DNA of 64,000 nt, taken from NCBI RefSeq assembly GCF_016801985.1, contig NZ_JAEVLS010000003.1, positions 62,001 through 126,000 of the forward strand, given 5' to 3'. The translations under genes were made by a program, and so were the position numbers. Under the pieces are notes generated by a model. The model did not search any database, had not been told where the DNA came from, and saw only the letters and a list, made by a program, of their open reading frames with translations. Origin of the DNA: Steroidobacter gossypii. GTDB lineage: Bacteria > Pseudomonadota > Gammaproteobacteria > Steroidobacterales > Steroidobacteraceae. Of the stretch, positions 44,952 through 53,795 are shown piece after piece (positions within the stretch are counted from its first letter, which is position 1; each line of letters opens with the position of its first letter).

Positions 44952-45554
44952 CTAGCGCGTGGTTGTATCCACCGAACCTGCCTTGCCAGGGAAGCGCGCG
45001 AACAGCTGTGCGACTGCGCTGGCGATCGCATCGCGAGGATTATCCATATCCTGCTCGGTCAAACGACCTTCCGCCACGCCCTCCCAGATCAGCTGGCGCT
45101 TCTTCGCGTCCACGACGTCGATATTCGCGGTGCCGATCGGATAGGTTACCGTGTCGATATCCCGCCCATACATCGGCCAGGCATCGTACAGCCCGTAGCG
45201 ATATCCATAGTAGCCGAATCCAACCGATCCGCCGGGCCGGGAGCGCACTTCGGTACGTTCTCGAACGTTCGCGTAGAAGTTCACCAGCAGGCTCGGATTC
45301 GCATCGACGTAGCGGTAGCCGCGCATCTCCATCTGCTCCTTCACGGCCGCTTTGAAATAGTCGGTGACGATGGTCGAGTAGCCCCCGCGATCGGTGCCAG
45401 TCTGTTCGGGGAAGCCGAAAGTGCTGTAGCTGGACAGGTTCGCATCGGGCGCCATGTCGACGCGAATGTCCGCCGTCCGCTGGGTGGCGCAGCCGGCGCA
45501 CAGCAGGACAATTAGCACGCAGCCGGCGCTTGCTCTTGAAATCAGATGCATCAT
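44952..45554 (-). CDS. DUF4136 outer-membrane lipoprotein
   Basis: The start at 45554 has AAGGAGG seven bases upstream; 16 further codons upstream are open but lack a site. The 200-residue protein has a lipobox LCAGC, then DANLSSYSTFGF, RGYRYVDANPSLLVNFYANV and VDAKKRQLIWEGVAEGRL, the DUF4136 pattern. A Gly/Tyr-rich stretch lies at the middle (VGFGYYGYRYGLYDAW). Function unknown; members are common cell-envelope lipoproteins. Confidence 0.88.
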   Translation of the reverse strand: MMHLISRASAGCVLIVLLCAGCATQRTADIRVDMAPDANLSSYSTFGFPEQTGTDRGGYSTIVTDYFKAAVKEQMEMRGYRYVDANPSLLVNFYANVRERTEVRSRPGGSVGFGYYGYRYGLYDAWPMYGRDIDTVTYPIGTANIDVVDAKKRQLIWEGVAEGRLTEQDMDNPRDAIASAVAQLFARFPGKAGSVDTTTR

Positions 45555-45836
45555 GGATTGTCCTCCTTCATCACCCAGTCCCTTGCGATCGCTCACGCGC
45601 ATCGTTGGACGAACGGTCGGTTCCGCAACGTTCGCCGCATGAATTGGTTCCTGTGCGGTGGCGGTCGGGGGGTAGGTGATTTTGCACGCGACGCCGAACG
45701 ATGACGCACACTCTTGCTTGCTGACGGTCCGTGCGATCTGCTATCAAGGGCGTCACAATCTCCGGCTGCCCGAGAACGGCAAGAAAAATCTCAGCGGGCG
45801 CTGCGCGGAACCGGGGAGCGCGCAAACGGAATTCTT

Positions 45837-48617
45837 ATGCAATCGATCCGGTTGGGATTCTGGGTGCTGTTGTTGTTGGCAGGAGAAGCCGCACACGGCG
45901 GGATCAACAGTTGGTCGGCACGCGGACCGTTCGGCGGCCCCGTCTACCAGCTCGCCGTTCATCCTTCGCAGCCGAATCTCGCCTTCGCCGTAGCGAACTC
46001 CGGGCTTTACAGAACGACCGACGGCGGCGACACCTGGAGCCGGCTGGTGCAGCTCACGCCTTTTTTCGCCAATTACGGCGCGGTGCAGTTCGATCCGGCC
46101 AATCCGAACCGGATTTACGCCATCGCTCGGGACTCGGGTCTGTGGCGATCGACCGATGGCGGCGACACATTCGTGAACATCAGCCCCTTGCTCACATCGG
46201 ATCCCAGCAACTACGCAGTCGGCCTCGCGATTTCCGCCGATGGCAACACTATCTATTACTCCACCAGCGGGCAGCAGTTGTTCCGTAGCACCGATGGCGG
46301 CGCGAGCTTTTCCGAGCGCCCCAGGATGCCGGCGCCGGGCCACAAGCTGGTCGTGGATCCAGCCAACAGCTTGCGGGTCTATGCCGGGCGCTGGAACAAC
46401 GCGCTGATGAGATCCGAGGATGGCGGCAATACCTGGATCGACCTGGCGCCGACCCGCGGCGTTGCTGACTTCGCGGTGACGCCCGGCTCGCCCAACATCC
46501 TGTGGGTGAACGGGACCGATGGCCTGTATCGCAAGCCGGATGATGGCTCTGCGTGGCCGTCGAGCCCACTGTTCCCGGGGTACACCGTGCATTCGGATCC
46601 AGCCGTGCCATCGGTTCTGTACGCCAGCCCGACCAACGGCGTTGGCTTCGTGCGCCGCTACTCGGCGGGCAGCTGGACAACGCTCAGCACCCTGCCGGCC
46701 CTTTTGAATACCGTCGCCATCGCGGCCAGCAACACTCAGTCGGTGCTTGCGGGCACGGGGGCAGGGGTGTTTCGAAGCGACAATGGCGGCGCTACCTGGG
46801 CGCGCTCGGACGACGGGCTTGATGCAAATTATGTGCGTCACCTGGCTACCGGTGCCGGCCGCGTCTATGCATCGACGGAACATGTCGAGATCGGCATCGG
46901 CGATGCGGACGAGGGCACATTGCAACGTTCTAGAGTGGCCGGTCCCATGGAGCCGGATCTGGCGATCAGCGCGGTCGGCGCGCATCCCACGGATCCAAAC
47001 GTCATCCTGGCCGGCACCCACACTGGCGTGTACTACTCCTTCAACGGCGGCGCTTCGTGGAACCCGGGCCAGGCCACGCTTGTGCCGACCCGAATCGATG
47101 CATTCGCATTCGATCCGCAGAGTCCACAGAACATTTATCTGGCCCTGTCTCCGCAAGGAACTTCCGAAGCGATCATCCAGCGCAGCACCGACGGCGGCGC
47201 CACGTTCACACCGGTGGGTGGGGCTGGCCTGAACGACGTCCAGGCCACGCGCCTGCTCGTCGATCCGGAAGATCCCTCACGAATGCTGCTCGCCTCGGTC
47301 AATGTAGAGGGCAACAACGACGGCGTGTTCCGCTCGGTGGACGCCGGTGTCACCTGGAACAGAGTCCTGGCCAGTGAGGGCGGCTTCGACATTGCAATCA
47401 ACCCCGCCAATTCCAGTCGCATGTATGCGCTGTCCGCCGGGGCTGTGCATGTCAGCGATAACGGCGGAGCCAGCTTCGCGCCGCTGCCTTCGTTCATGAA
47501 CTATCGTTACGGTAGCCCGTACTCCATGGTGCTGGACCCTGTGATGCCCGATGTCGTGTATGTGCTCGGCACGAATTTCGAGTCGGCGATCCCCGCCGAA
47601 TTCCCCGTGATGCGCTCTGTGGATGCGGGCATCTCGTGGGAGCGCATGCCCAGCGCTCCCGACTTTCAGTGGTTGCCGACCAGGGTCGCAATCAATGCCG
47701 CCGCGCCGACCACGGTGCTCGTCGCCACAGGCGCCGTCGGCGTGCTGTCCTTTGACATCGCACCGGACCTGGAAGTCAGGATCCTCGATCATGCCGACAA
47801 TCGCGGCAGCGGCGCTCCGAACCACTTCGACGTGCGCGTTCATAACAACGGTCCACTGGCGGCAACCGGAGTCGCCCTGGATATCCACGCGCCGGACGGA
47901 GCGAGCGATGTATCGGCGGAATTGCCCGGCGGCACGTGCACAACCACTGCGGCCAGGGTGCAGTGTTCGCTGCCATTCGTGAAACTAACATCCGATGCAA
48001 CGGCGCGAGTCAGCTACACATTGCCAGCAGCGGCCGAGTTGAATGTTCGAGCAACTGTGACTGCACGCGAGCGCGACACCGTCGCTACCAATAACACGGC
48101 CACCGGGGTGGAGACCGCGCCCCGGCTGATCGATCTCATCGTCACGGGCAGTTCGTCGGCGGCGACGGTCAGTACGAACTCGGCATTCGCGCTTACTTTC
48201 CAGGTGCGCAACGCCGGGCCGGACGTTTCGTCGAGCACGCGCTTGTCGATCGGCCTGGAGGGTGGCATCACCATCACGAGCGTCACGCCTTCTCGATGCA
48301 GCGCATCGGGTGCGACCGTGACTTGTGACTTCGGCGCCAAAGCGAGCGGTGAGAGCGCATCTGTCACTGTGAATGCGACCGCGGCAGCTGCTGGAACACT
48401 GCTCGCCACCGCAGCAGCCATCCATGCATCCGATGCAGTAGATGCGAATGCAGCGAATGACAGCGCCTCGGTGCAGGTCACGTCCCGATCGCCGGGCTCT
48501 GGTGGTGGTGGCGGCGGTGGCGGAGGCGGAGGCATGTCACTTCATTTCGTGCTCTGCCTTGCTTTGCTGGCCTTGACGGCGCGTCGCCCAGGAAGGTCGT
48601 GTGAGTTTCGCTGGTAG
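45837..48617 (+). CDS. Secreted Asp-box (BNR/VPS10-like) propeller protein with DUF11-type repeats and a GlyGly-CTERM-like tail
   Basis: The ATG at 45837 opens a signal peptide (LGFWVLLLLAGEAAHGG); the protein has 926 residues. At least ten Asp-boxes of the form S.DGG..W occur in residues 40-640 (TTDGGDTWSRL, STDGGDTFVNI, SEDGGNTWIDL, SVDAGVTWNRV and others), giving one or two beta-propellers. Two immunoglobulin-like DUF11 domains follow (about 660-870; VRVHNNGPLAATGV, FQVRNAGPDVSSSTRL). The end is eleven glycines, a hydrophobic helix and a basic end (MSLHFVLCLALLALTARRPGR), the layout of GlyGly-CTERM sorting signals cut by rhombosortase. A surface-attached or secreted protein is inferred. 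Confidence 0.85.
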   Translation: MQSIRLGFWVLLLLAGEAAHGGINSWSARGPFGGPVYQLAVHPSQPNLAFAVANSGLYRTTDGGDTWSRLVQLTPFFANYGAVQFDPANPNRIYAIARDSGLWRSTDGGDTFVNISPLLTSDPSNYAVGLAISADGNTIYYSTSGQQLFRSTDGGASFSERPRMPAPGHKLVVDPANSLRVYAGRWNNALMRSEDGGNTWIDLAPTRGVADFAVTPGSPNILWVNGTDGLYRKPDDGSAWPSSPLFPGYTVHSDPAVPSVLYASPTNGVGFVRRYSAGSWTTLSTLPALLNTVAIAASNTQSVLAGTGAGVFRSDNGGATWARSDDGLDANYVRHLATGAGRVYASTEHVEIGIGDADEGTLQRSRVAGPMEPDLAISAVGAHPTDPNVILAGTHTGVYYSFNGGASWNPGQATLVPTRIDAFAFDPQSPQNIYLALSPQGTSEAIIQRSTDGGATFTPVGGAGLNDVQATRLLVDPEDPSRMLLASVNVEGNNDGVFRSVDAGVTWNRVLASEGGFDIAINPANSSRMYALSAGAVHVSDNGGASFAPLPSFMNYRYGSPYSMVLDPVMPDVVYVLGTNFESAIPAEFPVMRSVDAGISWERMPSAPDFQWLPTRVAINAAAPTTVLVATGAVGVLSFDIAPDLEVRILDHADNRGSGAPNHFDVRVHNNGPLAATGVALDIHAPDGASDVSAELPGGTCTTTAARVQCSLPFVKLTSDATARVSYTLPAAAELNVRATVTARERDTVATNNTATGVETAPRLIDLIVTGSSSAATVSTNSAFALTFQVRNAGPDVSSSTRLSIGLEGGITITSVTPSRCSASGATVTCDFGAKASGESASVTVNATAAAAGTLLATAAAIHASDAVDANAANDSASVQVTSRSPGSGGGGGGGGGGGMSLHFVLCLALLALTARRPGRSCEFRW

Positions 48618-48706
48618 GGACGCCGGGATGGCTGATCTCCGGTAAATGATCGTTGCATCGAATCGATTTGCCAGCTGATCGAATGCCAGAGGGGACGGCG
48701 CCGGCG

Positions 48707-48916
48707 ATGACGGTTCTTCGGAAAACTCTTGGCGCGCTCGTGGTCAACGCCGCCATCACATTGGCTTTATCATACTTCGTTCGAGCAGTGATGATCACGC
48801 CACATGTCGCGGTATGGGACTATGTTGTGTTGATCGCGGCCAGCCTCACTCATTTCATCTACCTGAGAGGAGAGAACATCGAAGATCGGCCTCGCTGCTT
48901 GCAGTCTTCTGCTTAA
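48707..48916 (+). CDS. Possible 69-residue membrane protein
   Basis: The frame has two hydrophobic segments (LGALVVNAAITLALSYFV and WDYVVLIAASLTHFIYL) and a polar end. Its stop lies in the left arm of a hairpin (48911-48947). It fills part of an otherwise gene-free stretch (48618-49058). I do not recognise it and no clear ribosome-binding site is present. Confidence 0.4.
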   Translation: MTVLRKTLGALVVNAAITLALSYFVRAVMITPHVAVWDYVVLIAASLTHFIYLRGENIEDRPRCLQSSA

Positions 48917-48947
48917 CGCCATAGTCATCTTTGTGGTGGCGTTTAGC
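48911..48947. terminator. Hairpin between the small membrane ORF and a convergent secreted-protein gene
   Basis: GCTTAACGCCA (48911-48921) pairs with TGGCGTTTAGC (48937-48947) with one mismatch around a 15-base loop. ATCTTT follows. It could terminate transcription from both sides. Confidence 0.45.
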
Positions 48948-49058
48948 ATCTTTGGTGACGCTCCATAGCCTGGAAACGCAAGGCGGTCCTGTGGAGCTGA
49001 GCGTTTTCTCTCCAAGGCGGCAACGCTGGAGAACCCAGAGAATGACGAGCATTGCGAG

Positions 49059-49592
49059 TCAGCGCTCCCCGCTCGACGTGTAGATCGCACGCTCGATCTT
49101 CCCAGACGGTTCACAACGAGCTCGATAGCCGTTTCCGAGGGGCTCCACGCTGACCTGGTCTTCGGCGACGAATTCGAAGCGCAGGACGACGAGGTTCTCG
49201 CGGAAAACGTACGCGCCGTCTTTCTCCTTTCGTGCGATGCCTTGGATCTCACACCTGTGGCGCTCGCGCGCGAACGTGAGCAGGTGGAAGCACATTAGAT
49301 TCGTATCCCGGGCGGCAATGGTAAGAACGTCCGTTGCCGCGACCATCTTCGGGGAGCTGAGCACCATTCCGCCAGGTGTGACGATCGTATGGGTTGGATC
49401 GTCCAGAGGAGCGACCGTGGCAATCTGGTGCAAACGACTATAACGAAGGGGCGACGCGCCAGGAGAAGTTGGACAAGAACTGCCGAGCGGGGAGTCTTGA
49501 GCGATTGCGGTAGCAAGCACAAGACACATCCCGAGGCATGTGAGCACGCCCGCGCGGTGGTGATCCGGCGACGACCAACCAGAGTTCAGCAT
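49059..49592 (-). CDS. Secreted protein of unknown function
   Basis: This 177-residue frame has a signal peptide (GVLTCLGMCLVLATAIAQ after a polar start). The mature part has VTPGGMVLSSPKMV, CHxx-like NLMCFHLLTFARERHRCEIQG and a C-terminal beta-rich segment ending YRARCEPSGKIERAIYTS. Four or five cysteines could form disulfides. The family is not recognised. The start is uncertain because no ribosome-binding site is seen before the ATG at 49592; a GTG further on, nearer to the hydrophobic segment, is possible. Confidence 0.6.
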   Translation of the reverse strand: MLNSGWSSPDHHRAGVLTCLGMCLVLATAIAQDSPLGSSCPTSPGASPLRYSRLHQIATVAPLDDPTHTIVTPGGMVLSSPKMVAATDVLTIAARDTNLMCFHLLTFARERHRCEIQGIARKEKDGAYVFRENLVVLRFEFVAEDQVSVEPLGNGYRARCEPSGKIERAIYTSSGER

Positions 49593-49864
49593 AAGGGGTT
49601 CAGCATAGGGGGTTCAGTGGATTCCACAGCGGCTCGCTCTTGCCGTGCAAGCGACCTTGAAATGCGGTGTCTCAGAATGGTCAGTGACGAACCATTCGGC
49701 TCCCGCGGCGAGGCGCCAATTCGATAATAAACAAGTGATAGATATGGACATCATCAAATGATAGGCGCAGAACATTGCTGGTCGGGTGCGGAACCGAATC
49801 ATGTGGCTTGCGTTCCACACCCGCCGTGAGCAATGTCGCTCGCCTTTTCCGAGTGGAGAGAATC

Positions 49865-50056
49865 ATGACCGAGCAGAACCGTAACGAGCAGAACCGTAAC
49901 GAGCAGAACCGCAACGAACAGAATCGCAACGAACAGAACCGTAACGAACAGAACCGCAACGAGCAGAACCGTAACGAACAGAATCGCAACGAACAGAATC
50001 GCAACGAACAGAATCGCAACGAACAGAACCGAAACGAGCAGCGCCAGGAGCGTTGA
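49865..50056 (+). CDS. Pentapeptide-repeat micro-protein (EQNRN x 11)
   Basis: The ATG at 49865 follows GGAGAG at ideal distance. The 63-residue product is MT, eleven perfect copies of EQNRN, and the end EQRQER. All differences between the DNA repeats are at third codon positions (gag/gaa, aac/aat, cgt/cgc/cga), so the protein repeat is exact while the DNA is not; this indicates real translation and selection on the peptide. The product is extremely hydrophilic, without hydrophobic residues after Met1, and should be disordered or a charged helix. No family is known to me. A 9-bp hairpin follows, then an S9 peptidase gene 63 bases downstream. Confidence 0.75.
   Translation: MTEQNRNEQNRNEQNRNEQNRNEQNRNEQNRNEQNRNEQNRNEQNRNEQNRNEQNRNEQRQER
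49871..50035 (+). repeat. Eleven tandem copies of a 15-base unit
   Basis: The unit GARCAGAAYCGNAAC repeats eleven times without gaps inside the micro-protein gene. Only third codon positions vary. It is not a CRISPR: there are no spacers. Confidence 0.97.
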
Positions 50057-50083
50057 TCGGGCGCATGTGAACAGGAACGTTGC

Positions 50084-50106
50084 AGCCGCCGGGCTTGCCG
50101 GCGGCT
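50084..50106 (+). promoter_or_regulatory. Hairpin between the repeat gene and the S9 peptidase gene
   Basis: AGCCGCCGG (50084-50092) and CCGGCGGCT (50098-50106) pair perfectly around GCTTG. It ends 12 bases before the peptidase ATG, close to its ribosome-binding site. Without a T-run it may affect translation or RNA stability rather than end transcription. Confidence 0.5.
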
Positions 50107-50118
50107 CGAGGCGGCAGG

Positions 50119-52107
50119 ATGAAGAAGTTCGAGCCCGAGGATCTGAATCATTATCAAACCATCGATGCACTCGCCGTGACCGCCGACGGTGAGTTCATTG
50201 CGTGCCGAATAAAATCCGTCGATTCGCAGGCCGACTCTTACCAGTCGAAGATCTGGCTGTTTCGCACCGACGGCTCGGAAGGCAGGCAGTACACCTTCGG
50301 TAGCAGTTACGACGATTTTCCTTCGTGGTCGCCGGACTGTACGCAGCTGGCGTTTCAGTCCGATCGCGCGGATCAGCAGCCGCAGATCTATCTGATCTCA
50401 CGCGCTGGGGGCGAGGCTCGACAGCTGAGTCATTTCGAACAAGGCGTGGTGTCGATGGCCTGGTGCCCGGACGGTACGCGGTTGCTCGCATTGTGTCCCG
50501 TGAAGGTTGATCCAGAGCGCCGTGGCGAGCGCGGCAGCGGCGAAGGCCCCAAGAAGGACGCGCCGGAGTTAGTGTGGCGATTGCCGTACAAGACCGACGG
50601 GATCGGCTACACGCTGGGACGTGAGATCCATCTATTCATCATCGATGTCCGCACCGGTGAGTGCCGCCAGATCACCGATGGGCCATATGACGTACGCGGC
50701 GCATGCTGGTCGCCGGACGGTAAGCAGATCGCGTATTGCAGAACGCGCAACGAGCGGGCCGCCCATTGCACGGATCTATGGAGCGTGGCTGCGGATGGGA
50801 GCAACGAACGTCAGCTGACGCACGACATCGCTGTCGTGCAGTTTCCGAAGTGGTCCCCCGATGGCCGCTGGATTGTATTCTCCGGTAGCGAGGACGAGGG
50901 TGACGCGCAGGTGCGTCTCTGGCTGCTCGATGTTCGCGCGGGCCGCGCGGCGGCGCTTGGACAGGACTCGATCGAGGTCGTATCGGGCGACGGCGTCCGG
51001 TGGTCGCCCGATTCGGCGGATGTCACATTTGTTCTCGCACGCAACGGGCGGCAGGTCGGGGCGAAGGTTTCGGTACCCCGAGGCGATCTGAGCGAACTGA
51101 TTGCGGAGGACACGCACATTGGCGAGTTCGTGTGGGTGCGCGATCAGATGGTGTATACGGCCGAAAGCGCCGCTGCGCCGGCCGAACTATTCATACGCCG
51201 CGGCGGCGAGCAAAGCTCACGCCAGTTGAGCCATGCGAATCCGTGGTGGTCGGAGCGCGCCGCGCATCGCATGCAGCTTCGTAAATTCATGGTGCCCGAT
51301 GGAGAAGGCGGCGAAGAACAGATCGAGGGGTGGTTGCTTTTGCCGGCCGATGCGCAGCAGCCCGTCCCACTGCTCGTGGACGTACACGGCGGACCGGCGA
51401 GTTACGCGCTCTTGTCCTATATGTGGCATCCGCATTGGTCGGTGCTGTGCTCGCGAGGTTGGGCGGTGCTGGCACTGAATCCGGTGGGGTCGAGCAGCTA
51501 TGGTCGCGAGTTCGCGAGCCGTTTGCGGGGGCACTGGGGTACTCGTGATCTGGATCAGCAAATCGCGGCCGCCAAAGTCTTGCAGGAAGAGGGTGTATGC
51601 GACGCTCGTGTGGCCATCTCCGGCAAGTCCTACGGAGGGTACATGGCCGCTTGGGCGATAGGTCATACCGACCTGTTTCGCGCGGCGATCGTCATCGCGC
51701 CGGTCACGAATCTGGAGACACACTACAGCACCTCGGATAGCGGCTACTACGCCGATCCGTATTCGATGTACGGCGAGCCGTTTATCGAACGAGAGAAGAC
51801 ACGGCGTTTGTCCCCGATGCAACACGTCGAGCACGCCCGCACTCCGACGCTGATATTGCAGGGCAAGGACGATGAGCGATGTCCGCGGGGCCAGGCGGAG
51901 GATTTATTTGTGACGTTGCTTCGCAGCGGGGAGACGCCCGCGGAGATGGTGCTCTATCCCGGTGGAACGCATCACTTTTTCGAAGAGGGTCGGCCGTCGC
52001 ATCGGATCGATGCAGTGGTGCGGCTGGTGGGTTGGCTGGACAAATGGATCGATGTGCCCCTCGAGAGTGCTGGAAGCAACGACAGCAAGCGTAGCGATCG
52101 TCAATAG
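50119..52107 (+). CDS. S9-family prolyl oligopeptidase / acylaminoacyl peptidase
   Basis: The start at 50119 gives 662 residues. The N-terminal half is a WD-like propeller with SWSPDCTQLAFQSDR, CWSPDGKQIAY and KWSPDGRWIVFSG blades; the C-terminal 250 residues are the hydrolase with GKSYGGYMAAW (nucleophilic Ser), ILQGKDDERCP (Asp) and GGTHHFFEEG (His). No signal peptide is seen, so it is cytosolic and probably degrades short peptides or removes acylated N-terminal residues. It follows the repeat micro-protein in the same direction. Confidence 0.92.
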   Translation: MKKFEPEDLNHYQTIDALAVTADGEFIACRIKSVDSQADSYQSKIWLFRTDGSEGRQYTFGSSYDDFPSWSPDCTQLAFQSDRADQQPQIYLISRAGGEARQLSHFEQGVVSMAWCPDGTRLLALCPVKVDPERRGERGSGEGPKKDAPELVWRLPYKTDGIGYTLGREIHLFIIDVRTGECRQITDGPYDVRGACWSPDGKQIAYCRTRNERAAHCTDLWSVAADGSNERQLTHDIAVVQFPKWSPDGRWIVFSGSEDEGDAQVRLWLLDVRAGRAAALGQDSIEVVSGDGVRWSPDSADVTFVLARNGRQVGAKVSVPRGDLSELIAEDTHIGEFVWVRDQMVYTAESAAAPAELFIRRGGEQSSRQLSHANPWWSERAAHRMQLRKFMVPDGEGGEEQIEGWLLLPADAQQPVPLLVDVHGGPASYALLSYMWHPHWSVLCSRGWAVLALNPVGSSSYGREFASRLRGHWGTRDLDQQIAAAKVLQEEGVCDARVAISGKSYGGYMAAWAIGHTDLFRAAIVIAPVTNLETHYSTSDSGYYADPYSMYGEPFIEREKTRRLSPMQHVEHARTPTLILQGKDDERCPRGQAEDLFVTLLRSGETPAEMVLYPGGTHHFFEEGRPSHRIDAVVRLVGWLDKWIDVPLESAGSNDSKRSDRQ

Positions 52108-52190
52108 ACGGGAACGTTCCCGATACGCGAGCCATTGCGATAGGCGTCCGGTCGGACGTGCACATTTCACGTTGTTTGTTGGAGGTATCG

Positions 52191-52838
52191 ATGGCTACGA
52201 AGCAGAAATCGGCGGGGCGATCGCAGCGGCGTTCGCAATCGAAGAAGGATTCTCTCGGCGGCAGTGACCTGTTGATGCTGGAACTGCAGGAGATCTATAG
52301 CGCAGAGAGCCAGCTGGCGCGGGTCATGCCGCGCGTGATCAAGGCGGCGGAAGCCGAGGGATTGCAGCAGATGTTGGAGCAGCGCATGGAGCAGGGCGCG
52401 CAGCTCATCGAAGATCTGGAAGCCGCGTTCGAGGAGATGGAGGCGAGTCCCGGGCGCAAGAAGAATGTCGCGGCCGAGGGTCTGATCAACGATCTGCGCG
52501 AGCACATCCAGGAAATCGAAGCTGGGCCCGCGCTCGACGCGGTGTTGATCGCCGGAATCCAGAAGACCGAGCACTATTGTATCGCCGCTTGGGGTACTTC
52601 CCGCGCGTTGGCGAAGGCAATGGGAATCGAGTCTGTCGTTGAGTCCATGGAGCGCGCGCTCAAGGAAGGCAAGGAGCTCGATGAACAGCTCACGCAGCTC
52701 GCCGAGCAGGAGATCACGCCAGCCCTGATGGCCGATGAGGATGCCGAGGACGCGGCCGAGGAGGAAGAATCCGAGGGCGAGCAAGCATCCAGTCGCTCTC
52801 GCCGCGGATCAGGATCGGAGCGTCGCGCTCCTCATTGA
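52191..52838 (+). CDS. DUF892 (YciE/YciF-type) ferritin-like protein
   Basis: The ATG at 52191 has GGAGG seven bases upstream. The 215-residue protein has a basic N-terminal tail, a four-helix bundle with LMLELQEIYSAESQLARVMPRVIKAAEAEGL and IQKTEHYCIAAWGTSRALAKAMG (metal-ligand Glu/His positions), and an acidic then Ser/Arg-rich tail. Members are stress-induced and may bind iron or manganese. The highly charged tails are longer than usual. Confidence 0.9.
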   Translation: MATKQKSAGRSQRRSQSKKDSLGGSDLLMLELQEIYSAESQLARVMPRVIKAAEAEGLQQMLEQRMEQGAQLIEDLEAAFEEMEASPGRKKNVAAEGLINDLREHIQEIEAGPALDAVLIAGIQKTEHYCIAAWGTSRALAKAMGIESVVESMERALKEGKELDEQLTQLAEQEITPALMADEDAEDAAEEEESEGEQASSRSRRGSGSERRAPH

Positions 52839-52855
52839 TCTTTGTGTCTCTAGCC

Positions 52856-52889
52856 GGCTCCCATGATATGGCCACTTATCGTGGGAGCC
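52856..52889. terminator. Bidirectional terminator hairpin
   Basis: GGCTCCCA (52856-52863) pairs with TGGGAGCC (52882-52889); the stem continues through a T-G pair and GATA/TATC to about 13 pairs with an 8-base loop. It lies between two convergent genes. Confidence 0.7.
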
Positions 52890-52945
52890 GCGCCATCGGC
52901 TGAGGGAGCGTGTATTAAATCCCGCAAGCACCTATAGGCGGAGCG

Positions 52946-53578
52946 CTAGTGGCTCGCGCTGGGACTCGCACTCCGGGGATGAGATAGCGGCGGTTCGCTA
53001 TCTTGATCGTGGCCGTGCGATGCCGGGTACTGAACTTCCTGTTCGACGCGAGTCGGGTGCGGTCTACCAACCTGCCCGCGAACGTTCCTGGCTGCCTTAC
53101 GCGCCGTCTTGCCGAACGCACCTGGTCGGATTTCCGGGGAGGCGTCAACGTCGACTCCGTCGGGTTCGACACCGACCCGATGCGAGTAAACCATTTTTCC
53201 TCCCAGGTATGCGGTGTAGCCCATCGTGGCAACGCCCGCCAATCCCAACAGCCAATAAACGGCGCCGACTCGTTCGCGACTCATGCGTGCTATCGCCATT
53301 GCGCTCGTCAGCGCGACCAGGCCCGTGTTCAAGTTACGATGGGTGGCCAGCATCTCGTGTGCTTCGCCTTCGGCCCTGACGGCCGCTTGCGCGGCATAGC
53401 CGGCCGCTGCGGTGATCACAGCGCTGCCCGCAGCGATCGGCATCAGACATTGACCGACTCGGCTGAGTGCGGCGTTGTCTGTGACATGCCCGAGCGCATC
53501 CAAGGCCAGCGCGGTAGGCACCAGCGCCAGTGGGAAATGCACCAGCGACGGATGTACTTCGTGCAATCGCATGGCCAT
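52946..53578 (-). CDS. DUF2231-type membrane protein
   Basis: With the start at 53578 (GGTGAAG upstream) the protein has 210 residues. It starts LHEVHPSLVHFPLALVPTALALD, the DUF2231 signature, with four helices to about residue 135 (including AVYWLLGLAGVATMGYTAYLGGKMVYSHRVG). The last 70 residues are polar, Arg/Pro/Ser-rich and not conserved. The frame is open for 66 codons upstream without family similarity. Function is unknown; relatives have conserved histidines in the membrane and may bind haem. Confidence 0.85.
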   Translation of the reverse strand: MAMRLHEVHPSLVHFPLALVPTALALDALGHVTDNAALSRVGQCLMPIAAGSAVITAAAGYAAQAAVRAEGEAHEMLATHRNLNTGLVALTSAMAIARMSRERVGAVYWLLGLAGVATMGYTAYLGGKMVYSHRVGVEPDGVDVDASPEIRPGAFGKTARKAARNVRGQVGRPHPTRVEQEVQYPASHGHDQDSEPPLSHPRSASPSASH

Positions 53579-53795
53579 GGCTTCACCATCCGCGCTCGTT
53601 GACTTCAGATAGCAAGACAAAGGCGCATGAAGCGCTTTGGTTCCATGAGGCGTGGCGCCGCGGCTATCGGCCGCTGCGGACCATTTGTATGGGCCCGCCC
53701 CAACCTGGTCGCTCGCGATGGCCGGGATTTCGACGACCGTGCTAGCATCGGCTGACCGGGGCAGGGCAGCCTTCAAATCTCAAGGAACAGGAAGT

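Noticed and set aside
45753-47156. 467-codon minus-strand frame opposite the Asp-box protein
   Set aside because: Open because of the repeated Asp-box codons on the other strand; it would also cover the signal peptide region.
49871-50035. CRISPR-like array
   Set aside because: The repeats are contiguous 15-base units without spacers and are in frame with an ORF that has a ribosome-binding site.
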